DNA of 64,000 nucleotides, taken from CAZJFH01 sp964545205 (GTDB taxonomy: Bacteria; Pseudomonadota; Alphaproteobacteria; Rhodospirillales; Magnetospirillaceae). The stretch spans positions 58,511 through 122,510 of the forward strand of contig CAZJFH010000003.1 of NCBI GenBank assembly GCA_964545205.1. The letters run 5' to 3'. The position numbers and the translations under genes are program-made. This document shows, piece by piece, positions 24,214-32,984 of the stretch; position 1 is the first letter of the stretch; each line of letters starts with the position of its first letter. The notes under the pieces are model-generated. The model ran no database searches. It had not been told where the DNA came from and saw nothing but the letters and a program-made list of their open reading frames with translations.

Positions 24214-24639
24214 ATGGCCTACTTCGAGTGGGACCCCGCCTGGGACACCGGCATCCCGGCGATCGACTACGAACACCGCAAGCTGCTCGACCTGCTCAAC
24301 GAGGTCGATTCCGAGATGCAGTCCGGCGCGCCGCCCGAGGCGGTCGCCGGCACGCTGGGCGAATTCCATTCGCTCGCCAGCGCCCATCTGGCACTGGAGG
24401 AGAAGATCCTGCAGGACATCGGCGATCCGAGCTTCGAGGACCACCGCCGCCACCACTACCAGGTGCTCGACGCGGTGCGCGAGATCATGGACGCCCACCG
24501 GCGCGGCGCCTTCACCGACAAGCCGGCGCTGCCCGCCGCGCTGAAGGAATGGGTGTCCGAGCTGATCCGCATGGACGGCCAGGCGCTGCCGCGCATCGAC
24601 GACGCCAGGCTGAAGGATTACGGGCTGAGCCGGGGTTGA
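24214..24639 (+). CDS. Bacteriohemerythrin-like protein lacking one expected histidine ligand
   Basis: This 141-residue four-helix protein has hemerythrin features: the N-terminal WDPAWDTGIPAIDYEH, His21, His58 and Glu62 (AHLALEE), and His77 plus His80/81 (HRRHH). In canonical bacteriohemerythrins the last helix has His and Asp (NHIxxxD); here the segment reads SELIRMDGQAL, with Leu at the His position and Asp shifted by one. It may bind iron differently or sense rather than store O2. It is preceded by a palindrome and a GGGAGG site, and converges with the TerC gene. Confidence 0.85.
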   Translation: MAYFEWDPAWDTGIPAIDYEHRKLLDLLNEVDSEMQSGAPPEAVAGTLGEFHSLASAHLALEEKILQDIGDPSFEDHRRHHYQVLDAVREIMDAHRRGAFTDKPALPAALKEWVSELIRMDGQALPRIDDARLKDYGLSRG

Positions 24640-24665
24640 GCGGCGGCGCCGGCCTTCCCGACCGG

Positions 24666-25712
24666 CTACACCGCGTCGCGGCGCCCGCCCTCGCCTTCTT
24701 CCGCCTCCTCGCGCTCGGGGAAGACCAGCGAGGCGACGACGCCCAGGGCCAGGGTGCCGACGACGACGAACAGGCTGCTGGTCGGTCCGATCTCCAGGCC
24801 CGGCCAGTGGAAGACGTGGTTCGAGGCCTGCAGCGCCAGCTTGAAGGCGATGAACCACAGCAGCGCGATCACCGCCTTCTCCAGGTGCACCAGGTAGCGC
24901 GCCAGCGCCGCCAGCACGAAGTACAGGCTGCGCAGACCCAGCACCGCGAAGATCACCGAGGCGTAGACCAGCAGCGGCTCGCGCGTCACCGCGATCACCG
25001 CCGGCACGCTGTCGAAGGCGAACATCACGTCCGAGGTCTCGATCGCGATCAGGCACAGGAAGGCCGGCGTCGCGTAGTACGGCGCCTGCCGCGTCACCCG
25101 CGCCGAGGGGTCGGCGTTCTGAAGGTCCTCGACGATCGCGCGGGTGACGAAGAAGCGCTCGAGATGCAGGCGCGGAAAGATCGGCATGATCCGCTGCGTC
25201 ATCTTCACCGACCAGTGGTCGGAATAGTCGCGGATCGGCCCGCCGTCGCCGCCGGCGGTCATCATCTTCCACGCCGTCCAGCCGACGATCGCCGCGAACA
25301 GGAACTCGACCCACGGACCGATCGCGAACAGCGCCGTGCCGGCGCCGACGAAGATGGCGCGGAAGATCAGCGCGCCGAGGATGCCGTAATACAGGATGCG
25401 GTGCTGCAGGATGCCGGTGATGCCGAAATTGGCGAAGATCGCCATGAACACCATCAGGTTGTCGATCGACAGCGACTCCTCGAGCGCGTAGCCGGCCAGG
25501 AACATGTCGGCCCACGACTTGTCGAACCGCACCCACAGATAGGCGTAGAACGCCAGCGCCAGCCCGATCCAGAAACACGACCACAGCGCGGCGTCGCGGA
25601 CCGTGATCTCGGTGCGGCGGCGGTGGGCGAGCAGGTCCAGCCACACCGACAGCCCGATCACCACGACGAAGATGACGATGGTCTCGACGGGAAACCCGAA
25701 ATCGGCCGGCAT
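24666..25712 (-). CDS. TerC-family integral membrane protein
   Basis: The 348-residue protein has about nine membrane helices and the TerC motifs: ALEESLSIDNLMVFMAIFANF (acidic residues in the first conserved helix) and ETSDVMFAFDSVPAVIAVTREP (second). The family includes Alx, a Mn2+ exporter, and proteins linked to metallation of secreted enzymes; tellurite resistance is the historical name. The ATG at 25712 is preferred over a TTG at 25730. A Glu/Arg-rich tail ends the protein. The 277 bases upstream (25713-25989) show no gene. Confidence 0.9.
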   Translation of the reverse strand: MPADFGFPVETIVIFVVVIGLSVWLDLLAHRRRTEITVRDAALWSCFWIGLALAFYAYLWVRFDKSWADMFLAGYALEESLSIDNLMVFMAIFANFGITGILQHRILYYGILGALIFRAIFVGAGTALFAIGPWVEFLFAAIVGWTAWKMMTAGGDGGPIRDYSDHWSVKMTQRIMPIFPRLHLERFFVTRAIVEDLQNADPSARVTRQAPYYATPAFLCLIAIETSDVMFAFDSVPAVIAVTREPLLVYASVIFAVLGLRSLYFVLAALARYLVHLEKAVIALLWFIAFKLALQASNHVFHWPGLEIGPTSSLFVVVGTLALGVVASLVFPEREEAEEGEGGRRDAV

Positions 25713-25945
25713 GGGCACCTGTTCCTGCAACTCCGCTGCTCCCGGATATAGGGCATCGGCGCGCCGCTGCGAACCCCCGGCGAGGAGGGCGGAATCTTTA
25801 CCCTTGCCCGGTTATGCATGAGCTCCGGAAGGTTCGGGCGCCGGCAAGGCCGTGGTCAGATTGTCGCCACATTGCTCTGCTAACTCCCTCTTTCGAGTAG
25901 CCGGCGCGGGGCCGCGAGGTCCCTGGACGTTTTCTTCCCATGCGG

Positions 25946-25951
25946 TATAAG
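25946..25951 (+). promoter_or_regulatory. Probable -10 box for yebC
   Basis: TATAAG lies 38 bases before the yebC ATG. The best -35 at 17-base spacing is CTGGAC, a weak match to TTGACA. Only the -10 is convincing. Confidence 0.4.
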
Positions 25952-25989
25952 CACACGCGGTTTTCGTCTTCAGAGGGATTGGTCGAGGG

Positions 25990-26742
25990 ATGGCTGGACA
26001 TTCACAGTTCAAGAACATCATGCACCGCAAGGGCGCCCAGGACGCGAAACGCGCCAAGGTGTTCACGAAGCTGATCCGCGAACTGACCGTCGCCGCCAAG
26101 ACCGGGCAGCCCGACCCGGCCGCCAACCCGCGCCTGCGCGCCGCCATCGCCGCCGCCAAGGAGGCGAACATGCCCAAGGACACCATGGAGCGGGCGATCA
26201 AGCGCGGCACCGGCGAGGGCGACGACAGCAATTACGAAGAGGTGCGCTACGAGGGCTACGGCCCGGCCAGCGTCGCCATCATCGTCGAGGCGCTGACCGA
26301 CAACCGCAACCGCACCGCGTCCGAAATCCGCTCGGCCTTCGGCAAGCACGGCGGCAACCTGGGCGAGACCAACTCGGTGTCGTTCATGTTCGACCGCATC
26401 GGCCTGGTCCACTACGCCGCCGAGGTCGCCAGCGCCGACGACATGCTGGAAGCCGCGATCGAGGCCGGCGCCGACGACGTCCAGTCGGGCGAGGACGGCC
26501 ACGAGATCACCTGCGCCCCCGACGACCTCAACGCCGTGCGCGAGACCCTTGAGGCCCGCTTCGGCCCGCCCGGCGGCGCCCGCCTCGACTGGCGGCCGCA
26601 GACCACGGTGCCGGTCGCCGACGAGCAGGCGGCGCAGACGCTGCTGAAGCTGCTCGAAGTGCTGGAGGACAACGACGACGTCCAGCGCGTCCAGGCCAAT
26701 TTCGAGATCGCCGACGAGATCATGGAGCGCCTGAGCGCGTAA
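25990..26742 (+). CDS. yebC: YebC/PmpR-family translation/transcription factor
   Basis: The 250-residue protein begins MAGHSQFKNIMHRKGAQDAKRAK, the alphaproteobacterial variant of the family start, and keeps NMPKDTMERAIKRGTG and YEGYGPASVAIIVEALTDNRNRT. YebC proteins were annotated as transcription regulators, and members are now known to help ribosomes through proline stretches, a role that overlaps with EF-P (also encoded here at 45424). It lies just before ruvCAB, a frequent arrangement. Confidence 0.95.
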   Translation: MAGHSQFKNIMHRKGAQDAKRAKVFTKLIRELTVAAKTGQPDPAANPRLRAAIAAAKEANMPKDTMERAIKRGTGEGDDSNYEEVRYEGYGPASVAIIVEALTDNRNRTASEIRSAFGKHGGNLGETNSVSFMFDRIGLVHYAAEVASADDMLEAAIEAGADDVQSGEDGHEITCAPDDLNAVRETLEARFGPPGGARLDWRPQTTVPVADEQAAQTLLKLLEVLEDNDDVQRVQANFEIADEIMERLSA

Positions 26743-26790
26743 CGGAGAGGCGATGCATTGCCCAGCCCTGTTCTCGCGACGCCGTTCCCA

Positions 26791-26916
26791 CCCCTTCCCC
26801 CGCTCGCGGGGGAGGGCCGGGGTCGGGGCTGCGCCTGAGGGGCGGGCCGAACGCCTGAGCGCCGCCCTCGCCCGCCCGGTCTTCGGCCGGGTCCCTTCCT
26901 CTCCCGCGGGCGGGAG
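26791..26916. repeat. Double-palindrome intergenic repeat between yebC and ruvC
   Basis: The first palindrome is CCCCTTCCCCCGC / GCGGGGGAGGG (26791-26816). A G-rich spacer with GGGGTCGGGGCTG follows, then about 65 bases, then CTCCCGC-GG-GCGGGAG (26901-26916), a perfect 7-bp palindrome. Composition, order and spacer resemble the element at 8741-8813. It fills most of the 198-base gap and has no terminator-type U-run. Confidence 0.75.
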
Positions 26917-26940
26917 CGGGGCAGTTGGAGCGGAATACCG

Positions 26941-27438
26941 ATGAGGCTGTTGGGGCTGGATCCCGGCTTGCGCGTGACCGGCTGGGGCGTGATCGAGGTC
27001 GACGGCAACCGCCTGAGCGCGGTCGCCGACGGCGTCGTGCGCTCCGACGAGCGCCTGTCGCTGGCCGAGCGCCTGGCCCAGCTCCACCAGGCGCTGGTCG
27101 CGGTGATCCGCGAGCACGCCCCGGACGAGGCCGCCGTCGAGCAGACCTTCGTCAACCGCAATCCCGAATCGACCCTGAAGCTCGGCCAGGCCCGCGGCGC
27201 CGTGCTGCTGGCCCCGGCGCTGGCCGGCATCGCCGTCGCCGAATACGCCCCCGCCAGGGTCAAGCAGGCGCTGGTCGGCACCGGCCGGGCGCAGAAGGAC
27301 CAGGTCGGCATGATGGTGCGCACCCTGCTGCCCGGCTGCCTGGCCGCCACCGCCGACGCCGCCGACGCCTTGGCCGTCGCCATCTGCCACGCCCATCACC
27401 GCGCCAGCGCGCGTCGCATCCCGGAGAAGACGCCGTGA
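26941..27438 (+). CDS. ruvC: Crossover junction endodeoxyribonuclease RuvC
   Basis: RuvC resolves Holliday junctions. In 165 residues it shows the RNase H-like acidic set: Asp7 (LGLDPGLRVTGWG), Glu (AAVEQTFVNRNPES), and the final pair in TADAADALAVAICHAHH. The motif NRNPESTLKLGQARG is diagnostic. Its stop overlaps the ruvA GTG (GTGA), starting a coupled ruvC-ruvA-ruvB-ybgC run. No LexA box is visible upstream. Confidence 0.97.
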   Translation: MRLLGLDPGLRVTGWGVIEVDGNRLSAVADGVVRSDERLSLAERLAQLHQALVAVIREHAPDEAAVEQTFVNRNPESTLKLGQARGAVLLAPALAGIAVAEYAPARVKQALVGTGRAQKDQVGMMVRTLLPGCLAATADAADALAVAICHAHHRASARRIPEKTP

Positions 27439-28070
27439 TCGCCAAGCTGAAGGGCATCGTCGACCAGACCGGCGAGGATTGGGCGATCATCGACGTCGGC
27501 GGCGTCGGCTATCTCGCCTTCTGCTCGGGCCGCACCCTGGCGCGGCTGCAGCCGGGGCACGCCGCGACCCTGTTCGTCGAGACCCATGTCCGCGAGGACC
27601 ACATCCACCTGTACGGCTTCGCCGATGCCGGCGAGAAGGAGTGGTTCCGCCTGCTGACCACCGTTCAGGGCGTCGGCAGCCGCGTCGCGCTGGCGATCCT
27701 CGGCGCGCTGGCCCCCGAGCAGGTGATGGCGGCCATCGCCGCCCAGGACAAGACGGCGCTGACCCGCGCCAACGGCGTCGGGCCGAAGCTGGCCGGGCGC
27801 ATCGTCGCCGAGCTGAAGGACAAGGCCGCCATGGTGGCGAGCCCGTTCGCGCCGGCCGCGGGCGCCGGCGGCGCGCCGATCTCGGCCCCGGCGGCGGGCG
27901 GCGGCCTGATCGAGGACGCCGTCTCGGCGCTGGTCAATCTCGGCTACCGCCGCATCGAGGCGCATCCGGTCGTCGTCCAGGCGCATGCCGCGCTCGGCGA
28001 GGCCGCCACCGTGCAGGCGCTGATCCGCGCCGGGCTGAAGGAGCTCGCGCCCAGGGAGCTTAGCCGATGA
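27435..28070 (+). CDS. ruvA: Holliday junction branch-migration protein RuvA
   Basis: RuvA (211 residues) binds the four-way junction and loads RuvB. It has the OB-fold N-terminus (MIAKLKGIVDQ, HVREDHIHLYGF), two helix-hairpin-helix motifs (LTTVQGVGSRVALAIL and LTRANGVGPKLAGRIVAELKDK), an Ala/Gly/Pro linker, and the RuvB-contact domain III (IEDAVSALVNLGYRR). The GTG start at 27435 overlaps the ruvC stop, and its own stop overlaps ruvB by ATGA. Confidence 0.97.
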   Translation: MIAKLKGIVDQTGEDWAIIDVGGVGYLAFCSGRTLARLQPGHAATLFVETHVREDHIHLYGFADAGEKEWFRLLTTVQGVGSRVALAILGALAPEQVMAAIAAQDKTALTRANGVGPKLAGRIVAELKDKAAMVASPFAPAAGAGGAPISAPAAGGGLIEDAVSALVNLGYRRIEAHPVVVQAHAALGEAATVQALIRAGLKELAPRELSR

Positions 28071-29104
28071 GCCGGCTGGTGAACGCCGAGAAGGCCCCGG
28101 GCGACCTGGAAGCCAGCTTCCGGCCGCAGACGCTGTCCGACTTCATCGGCCAGCGCGAGGCCTGCGCCAACCTCAAGGTGTTCCTCGCCGCCGCCAAGGG
28201 CCGCGGCGACGCGCTCGACCACGTGCTGCTGTTCGGCCCGCCCGGCCTGGGCAAGACGACGCTGGCGCAGATCATGGCCCGCGAGCTCGGCGTCGGCTTC
28301 CGCGCCACCTCGGGTCCGATCATCGCCAAGGCCGGCGACCTCGCCGCGCTGCTGACCAATCTCGAGCCGCACGACGTGCTGTTCATCGACGAGATCCACC
28401 GCCTCAATCCCGCCATCGAGGAGGTGCTGTATCCGGCGATGGAGGACTTCCAGCTCGACCTGATCATCGGCGAGGGCCCGGCGGCGCGCAGCGTGCGCAT
28501 CGACCTCGCCCCCTTCACCCTGATCGGCGCCACCACCCGCTCCGGCCTGCTGACCACGCCCCTGCGCGACCGCTTCGGCATCCCGGTGCGGCTGCAGTTC
28601 TATACCCCCGACGAGCTGCTGCTGATCGTGCGCCGCGGCGCCCGCGTGCTGGGGCTGGAGATGACCGAGGACGGCGCCATGGAGATCGCGCGGCGCTCGC
28701 GCGGCACGCCCCGCGTCGCCGGCCGGCTGCTGCGCCGGGTGCGCGACTTCGCCGCCGTCGCCGACACCCTGCCGGTCGACGCGGCCATCGCCGACGCGGC
28801 GCTCAACCGCCTGGGCGTCGACCAGGCCGGCCTCGATTCCATGGACATCCGCTACCTGCGCTGCATCGCCGACAACTACGGCGGCGGCCCGGTCGGAGTC
28901 GAGACCCTGGCCGCCGCCCTGGCCGAGCAGCGCGACACGCTGGAAGAGGTGATCGAGCCGTTCCTGCTGCAGCAGGGTCTGGTCCAGCGCACGCCGCGCG
29001 GCCGCATGCTCTCGGCCGCCGGCTTCCGCCACATCGGCCTGGAGCCGATGCGCGCCGCCGGCCTGCAGATGGATTTCCTGACCGGGGAGGAGGACGCGCA
29101 GTGA
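28067..29104 (+). CDS. ruvB: Holliday junction branch-migration ATPase RuvB
   Basis: RuvB is the hexameric AAA+ motor of branch migration. The 345-residue protein carries Walker A GPPGLGKTT, Walker B LFIDEIHRL, sensor 1 LIGATTRSG, the arginine finger region TPLRDRFG, and the C-terminal winged helix ending RTPRGRMLSAAGFRHIGL. The start overlaps ruvA by four bases and the end overlaps the ybgC GTG. Confidence 0.98.
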   Translation: MSRLVNAEKAPGDLEASFRPQTLSDFIGQREACANLKVFLAAAKGRGDALDHVLLFGPPGLGKTTLAQIMARELGVGFRATSGPIIAKAGDLAALLTNLEPHDVLFIDEIHRLNPAIEEVLYPAMEDFQLDLIIGEGPAARSVRIDLAPFTLIGATTRSGLLTTPLRDRFGIPVRLQFYTPDELLLIVRRGARVLGLEMTEDGAMEIARRSRGTPRVAGRLLRRVRDFAAVADTLPVDAAIADAALNRLGVDQAGLDSMDIRYLRCIADNYGGGPVGVETLAAALAEQRDTLEEVIEPFLLQQGLVQRTPRGRMLSAAGFRHIGLEPMRAAGLQMDFLTGEEDAQ

Positions 29105-29553
29105 CCGACCTCGCCACCCTGATGCGCACCGGCGTGCACGTCTGGCCGGTTCGGGTCTATTTCGAGGACACCGACGCCTTCGGCATCGTCTACCACGCGA
29201 ACTACCTGAACTACGCCGAGCGCGCCCGCACCGAGATGATGCGCCTGTTCGGCCTCGAGCATTCGCGGATGATGGCCGGCGACGACGGCATGGCCTTCGC
29301 GGTGCGCCGCGCCGAGATGGACTTCCGCCGCCCGGCCCGGCTCGACGACGTGCTGGAGGTGCGCACCCGCGTGCTCGCCGTCGGCGGCGCCACCGTCGAC
29401 GCCGAACAGACCGTCTACCGCCCGGCCGACGACCTCGACCTGGTGCGCATGACCCTGCAGCTCGCCTGCGTGCACGTCAGCGGCCGCCCGGCCCGGGTGC
29501 CCGCCGATCTGCGCGCCCGCCTGCAACACCTTCTCTCCACCCCTCGGATTTGA
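29101..29553 (+). CDS. ybgC: Acyl-CoA thioesterase YbgC (Tol-Pal associated hotdog fold)
   Basis: This 150-residue hotdog-fold thioesterase keeps YFEDTDAFGIVYHANYLNYAERARTE, containing the active-site Asp and the substrate-side segment of the 4-hydroxybenzoyl-CoA thioesterase family. YbgC precedes tolQ in many Proteobacteria and acts on acyl-CoA or acyl-ACP linked to phospholipid metabolism. The start is GTG at 29101, overlapping the ruvB stop; tolQ follows after eight bases. Confidence 0.94.
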   Translation: MTDLATLMRTGVHVWPVRVYFEDTDAFGIVYHANYLNYAERARTEMMRLFGLEHSRMMAGDDGMAFAVRRAEMDFRRPARLDDVLEVRTRVLAVGGATVDAEQTVYRPADDLDLVRMTLQLACVHVSGRPARVPADLRARLQHLLSTPRI

Positions 29554-29561
29554 GACACGAC

Positions 29562-30272
29562 ATGGACCCCGTCCAAACCACTCAGCTCGCCGGCTCCGTC
29601 GCACACGACATGTCGATGTGGGGCCTGTTCATGCAGGCCGACTTCGTCGTCAAGGCGGTGATGGTCCTGCTGCTGGCCGCCTCGTTCTGGTGCTGGGCGA
29701 TCATCTTCGACAAATGGCTGCGCCTGCGCCGGCTGTTCGGCCGCGCCGAGCACTTCGAGGAATCCTTCTGGTCCGGCAACTCGCTCGAAGAGCTCTACGA
29801 CCGCATCGGCAACCGCCCGCTCGACCCGATGAGCGCCATCTTCGTCGCCGCGATGCGCGAGTGGCGCCGCTCGGCGGCGCGCGGCCTGACCGACCGCATG
29901 AGCCTGCCCCAGCGCATCGACCGGGTGATGCACATCACCCTGGGCCGCGAGATGGAGATCCTGGAATCGCGCATGGGCTTTTTGGCCTCGGTCGGCTCGA
30001 CGGCGCCGTTCATCGGCCTGTTCGGCACCGTCTGGGGCATCATGAACAGCTTCCAGTCGATCGCCAACACCAACAACACCAGCCTGGCCGTCGTCGCGCC
30101 CGGCATCGCGGAAGCGCTGTTCGCCACCGCGCTGGGCCTGATCGCCGCCATCCCGGCGGTCATCGCCTACAACAAGCTGACCAACGACCTGGACCGCTAT
30201 GCCAAGCGGCTGGAGGCGTTCGCCGGAGAGTTCGGGGCTATCCTGTCCCGCCAGCTGGAAGAGAAGGTCTGA
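29562..30272 (+). CDS. tolQ: Tol-Pal system inner-membrane protein TolQ
   Basis: TolQ, with TolR, forms the proton-driven stator that energises TolA. The 236 residues have the expected three membrane segments (about 20-42, 142-165, 177-197), with the conserved GFLASVGSTAPFIGLFGTVWGIMNSF and IAEALFATALGLIAAIPAVIAYN blocks. The ATG at 29562 is the second in-frame start, favoured because MDPVQTTQ directly precedes the TolQ body. tolR follows after one base. Confidence 0.96.
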   Translation: MDPVQTTQLAGSVAHDMSMWGLFMQADFVVKAVMVLLLAASFWCWAIIFDKWLRLRRLFGRAEHFEESFWSGNSLEELYDRIGNRPLDPMSAIFVAAMREWRRSAARGLTDRMSLPQRIDRVMHITLGREMEILESRMGFLASVGSTAPFIGLFGTVWGIMNSFQSIANTNNTSLAVVAPGIAEALFATALGLIAAIPAVIAYNKLTNDLDRYAKRLEAFAGEFGAILSRQLEEKV

Positions 30273-30273
30273 G

Positions 30274-30735
30274 ATGGGCATGTCGGTCGGAAACGGCGGT
30301 CGGCGCCCGCCCGGACGCCGCCATCGCCCGATGAGCGAGATCAACGTCACGCCGATGGTGGACGTGATGCTGGTGCTGCTGGTGATCTTCATGGTGACGG
30401 CGCCGCTGCTGACCGCCGGCGTGCCCGTCGACCTGCCGAAGACGCAGGCGCAGCCGCTGAAGGGCGACGACTCGCCGCTGTCCGTGTCGGTGAAGTCCGA
30501 CGGCACGATCTGGCTGCAGGAGACCGAAGTGACGGTCGAGGAATTGGCACCGCGGCTGCAGGCCATCACGGCCCAGAAGCCCGACACCCGCATCTTCGTG
30601 CGCGGCGACGCCGCCGCCAATTACGGCCGCGTCGCCGAGGTGATGACGGCGCTGCAGAACGGCGGCTTCACCAGGGTGGGCCTGGTCACCGAGGCGCCCG
30701 CAGGCACCCCTCCGGCGCGGAAGGCAGGCCGCTGA
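30274..30735 (+). CDS. tolR: Tol-Pal system protein TolR
   Basis: TolR (153 residues) is the ExbD-like partner of TolQ. It has one N-terminal membrane helix containing the proton-path aspartate in NVTPMVDVMLVLLVIFMVTAPLL (near residue 30), then a periplasmic domain (SVSVKSDGTIWL to EVMTALQNGGFTRVGLVTE). The Arg-rich N-terminus is cytosolic. tolA follows after six bases. Confidence 0.96.
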   Translation: MGMSVGNGGRRPPGRRHRPMSEINVTPMVDVMLVLLVIFMVTAPLLTAGVPVDLPKTQAQPLKGDDSPLSVSVKSDGTIWLQETEVTVEELAPRLQAITAQKPDTRIFVRGDAAANYGRVAEVMTALQNGGFTRVGLVTEAPAGTPPARKAGR

Positions 30736-30741
30736 TCCACC

Positions 30742-31641
30742 ATGGAAATGCGTAACGGCGTCGTCTTCTCGGCCCTCCTGCACATCGTCGTCGCGGCGCT
30801 GGTGGTCTTCGGCGTGCCGCAGCTCTGGCGCGACCCGCCCGAGATCGAGCAGGTCGTCGTCGTCGACCTGGTGCAGATCGCCGACAAGACCAACCCGCCG
30901 CCGAAGAAGGTCGACAAGCCCGAGCCCAAGCCGGAGCCGCCGAAGGAGGAGCCGAAGCCGGAGCCGCCCAAGCCCGCGCCGAAGCCCGAACCCAAGCCGG
31001 AGCCCAAGCCCGAGCCGGTTCCCGAGCCCCCGAAGCCCGAGCCCCCGAAGCCCGAGCCCAAGCCCGAGCCCAAGCCGGAGCCCAAGCCGGAACCCAAGCC
31101 CGAGCCGCCGAAGGTCGAGGAGAAGCCGAAGCCGACCAAGATGCTGGCCGAGGCCAAGCCGAAGAAGAAGCCGAAGCCGCCGCCGGACCAGTGGGACCAG
31201 CTCCTGAAGTCGGTCGAGAAGATCAAGGAGCAGCCGAAGCCGTCGGAGACTCCGGACAGGCAGATGGCCGCCAACCTGCCGAACGCCACCGAGCGCGGAT
31301 CGCTGCGGAGCAACGCGGCCGAGCCGCTGAGCATGACCGTCAGGGACGCCATCATCGCGCAGATCCAGAAGAACTGGAACGTGCCGGCCGGCGCCAAGGA
31401 CGCGCACGAACTGGTGGTCGACGTCCGCGTGCAGATGAACCCCGACGGCTCGGTCGTCGACGCCCGCGTGGTCGACGACTTCCGCTACAACACCGATCCC
31501 TTCTGGCGCACGATGGCCGACAGCGCCCGGCGCGCGGTGCTGATCTCCAGCCCGCTGCAGGGCCTGCCGATGGACAAGTACGACCAGTGGAAAAGCATGA
31601 AATTGACCTTCAATCCCAAAGATATGATCATCGGGAGATGA
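30742..31641 (+). CDS. tolA: TolA, with a long Pro-Glu-Lys repeat spacer
   Basis: TolA spans the periplasm between TolQR and Pal/TolB. The 299-residue protein has an N-terminal anchor (VVFSALLHIVVAALVVFGV), a Pro/Glu/Lys spacer (residues about 50-140) built of KPEP-type repeats instead of the Ala/Lys helix of enteric TolA, and a C-terminal TolA domain (IIAQIQKNWNVPAGAKDAHELVVDVRVQMNPDGSV). A polyproline-like spacer of this kind is extended and stiff. Its proline clusters make it a likely client of EF-P. It ends with ATGA overlap on tolB. Confidence 0.93.
   Translation: MEMRNGVVFSALLHIVVAALVVFGVPQLWRDPPEIEQVVVVDLVQIADKTNPPPKKVDKPEPKPEPPKEEPKPEPPKPAPKPEPKPEPKPEPVPEPPKPEPPKPEPKPEPKPEPKPEPKPEPPKVEEKPKPTKMLAEAKPKKKPKPPPDQWDQLLKSVEKIKEQPKPSETPDRQMAANLPNATERGSLRSNAAEPLSMTVRDAIIAQIQKNWNVPAGAKDAHELVVDVRVQMNPDGSVVDARVVDDFRYNTDPFWRTMADSARRAVLISSPLQGLPMDKYDQWKSMKLTFNPKDMIIGR
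30907..31110 (+). repeat. Tandem repeat array coding the TolA KPEP spacer
   Basis: About 200 bases of imperfect 6- and 12-base repeats of the type AAGCCSGAGCCC encode Pro-Lys-Pro-Glu units. Synonymous third-base changes (ccc/ccg, gag/gaa) interrupt perfect identity. Such arrays change length by slippage, so spacer length may vary between strains. Confidence 0.8.
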
Positions 31642-32984
31642 CCGTGATTAGCCGTTTCCGCCGACTCGCCGCCGCCGCCGCCGCCGGCCTCGTCCTCGCT
31701 CTGGCGCAGGCGGCGCCGGCGGCCGCCGAGCTGCAGCTCGACATCACCCGGGGGCACATGCAGCCCCTGCCCATCGCGATCACCGAATTCGCCGGCCTGA
31801 CCGGCCAGGAGGCCCAGTTCGGCAAGGACGTCTCGCGCGTCGTCTCGGCCGACCTGGAACGCTCGGGCCTGTTCCGGCCGATCGATCCGCGCGCCTTCAT
31901 CCAGACCGGCGAATCGCTGCAGGTGCAGCCGCGCTTCGCCGACTGGAAGGCGATCAACGCCCAGGCGCTGGTCAACGGCCGCGCCGAGCTGACCCCCGAC
32001 GGCCGCCTGCGCGTCGAGTTCCGGCTGTGGGACGTCTACGGCGAGACCCAGCTCACCGGCCAGGCCTACACCGCCGATTCCAAGGGCTGGCGCCGGATCG
32101 CCCACCTGATCGCCGACGCCATCTACAAGCGGCTGACCGGCGAGGCGGGCTATTTCGACACCCAGATCGTCTACGTCGCCGAATCGGGCCCGAAGGACCG
32201 GCGCGTCAAGCGCCTGGCGATCATGGACCAGGACGGCGAGAACCATCGCTTCATCACCGACGGCTCGGACCTGGTGCTGACCCCGCGCTTCTCGCCGCAG
32301 ATGCGCGAGATCACCTACCTGTCGTATTTCAACAACCGGCCGCGGGTCTACATCCTGCAGATCGACACCGGCCGCCGCGAGGTGCTGGGCGACTTCCCCG
32401 GCATGACCTTCGCGCCGCGCTTCTCGCCCGACGGCAACAAGGTGATCATGAGCCTGGCCATCGACGGCAATTCCGACATCTACGAAATGGACCTGCGGAC
32501 CCGCCGCGAGCGCCGGCTGACCGACAATCCCGGCATCGACACCGCGCCGTCCTACGCCCCCGACTCCAGCCAGTTCACCTTCGAATCGGACCGCGGCGGC
32601 ACGCAGCAGATCTACGTCGCCGACGCCGACGGCTCGAACGTGCGGCGGATCAGCTTCGGCGACGGCCGCTACGCCACGCCGGTGTGGTCGCCGCGCGGCG
32701 ACCTGATCGCCTTCACCAAGCAGAAGGGCGGCGAGTTCTTCATCGGCGTCATGCGCACCGACGGCTCGGGCGAGCGGCTGCTGGCCTCGGGCTACCTGGT
32801 CGAGAGCCCGACCTGGGCGCCCAACGGCCGCGTGCTGTCGTTCTACCGCCAGACCCGCAGCGACAACCAGGGCCGCGGCGGCACGTCGAAGCTCTACACG
32901 ATCGACCTGACCGGCTACAACGAGCGCCAGGTGATGACCCCGCTCGACGCCTCCGACCCGGCCTGGTCGCCGCTGACCCCCTGA
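31638..32984 (+). CDS. tolB: Tol-Pal periplasmic beta-propeller protein TolB
   Basis: TolB (448 residues) links Pal to TolA in the periplasm. It has a signal peptide (AAAAAAGLVLALAQAAPAAA), an N-terminal alpha/beta domain (residues about 35-170), and a six-blade propeller with repeated RFSPDGNKV, SYAPDSSQFTF, VWSPRGDLIAF and TWAPNGRVLSF strands. The ATG at 31638 overlaps the tolA stop; a GTG two codons later is an alternative. Confidence 0.96.
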   Translation: MTVISRFRRLAAAAAAGLVLALAQAAPAAAELQLDITRGHMQPLPIAITEFAGLTGQEAQFGKDVSRVVSADLERSGLFRPIDPRAFIQTGESLQVQPRFADWKAINAQALVNGRAELTPDGRLRVEFRLWDVYGETQLTGQAYTADSKGWRRIAHLIADAIYKRLTGEAGYFDTQIVYVAESGPKDRRVKRLAIMDQDGENHRFITDGSDLVLTPRFSPQMREITYLSYFNNRPRVYILQIDTGRREVLGDFPGMTFAPRFSPDGNKVIMSLAIDGNSDIYEMDLRTRRERRLTDNPGIDTAPSYAPDSSQFTFESDRGGTQQIYVADADGSNVRRISFGDGRYATPVWSPRGDLIAFTKQKGGEFFIGVMRTDGSGERLLASGYLVESPTWAPNGRVLSFYRQTRSDNQGRGGTSKLYTIDLTGYNERQVMTPLDASDPAWSPLTP

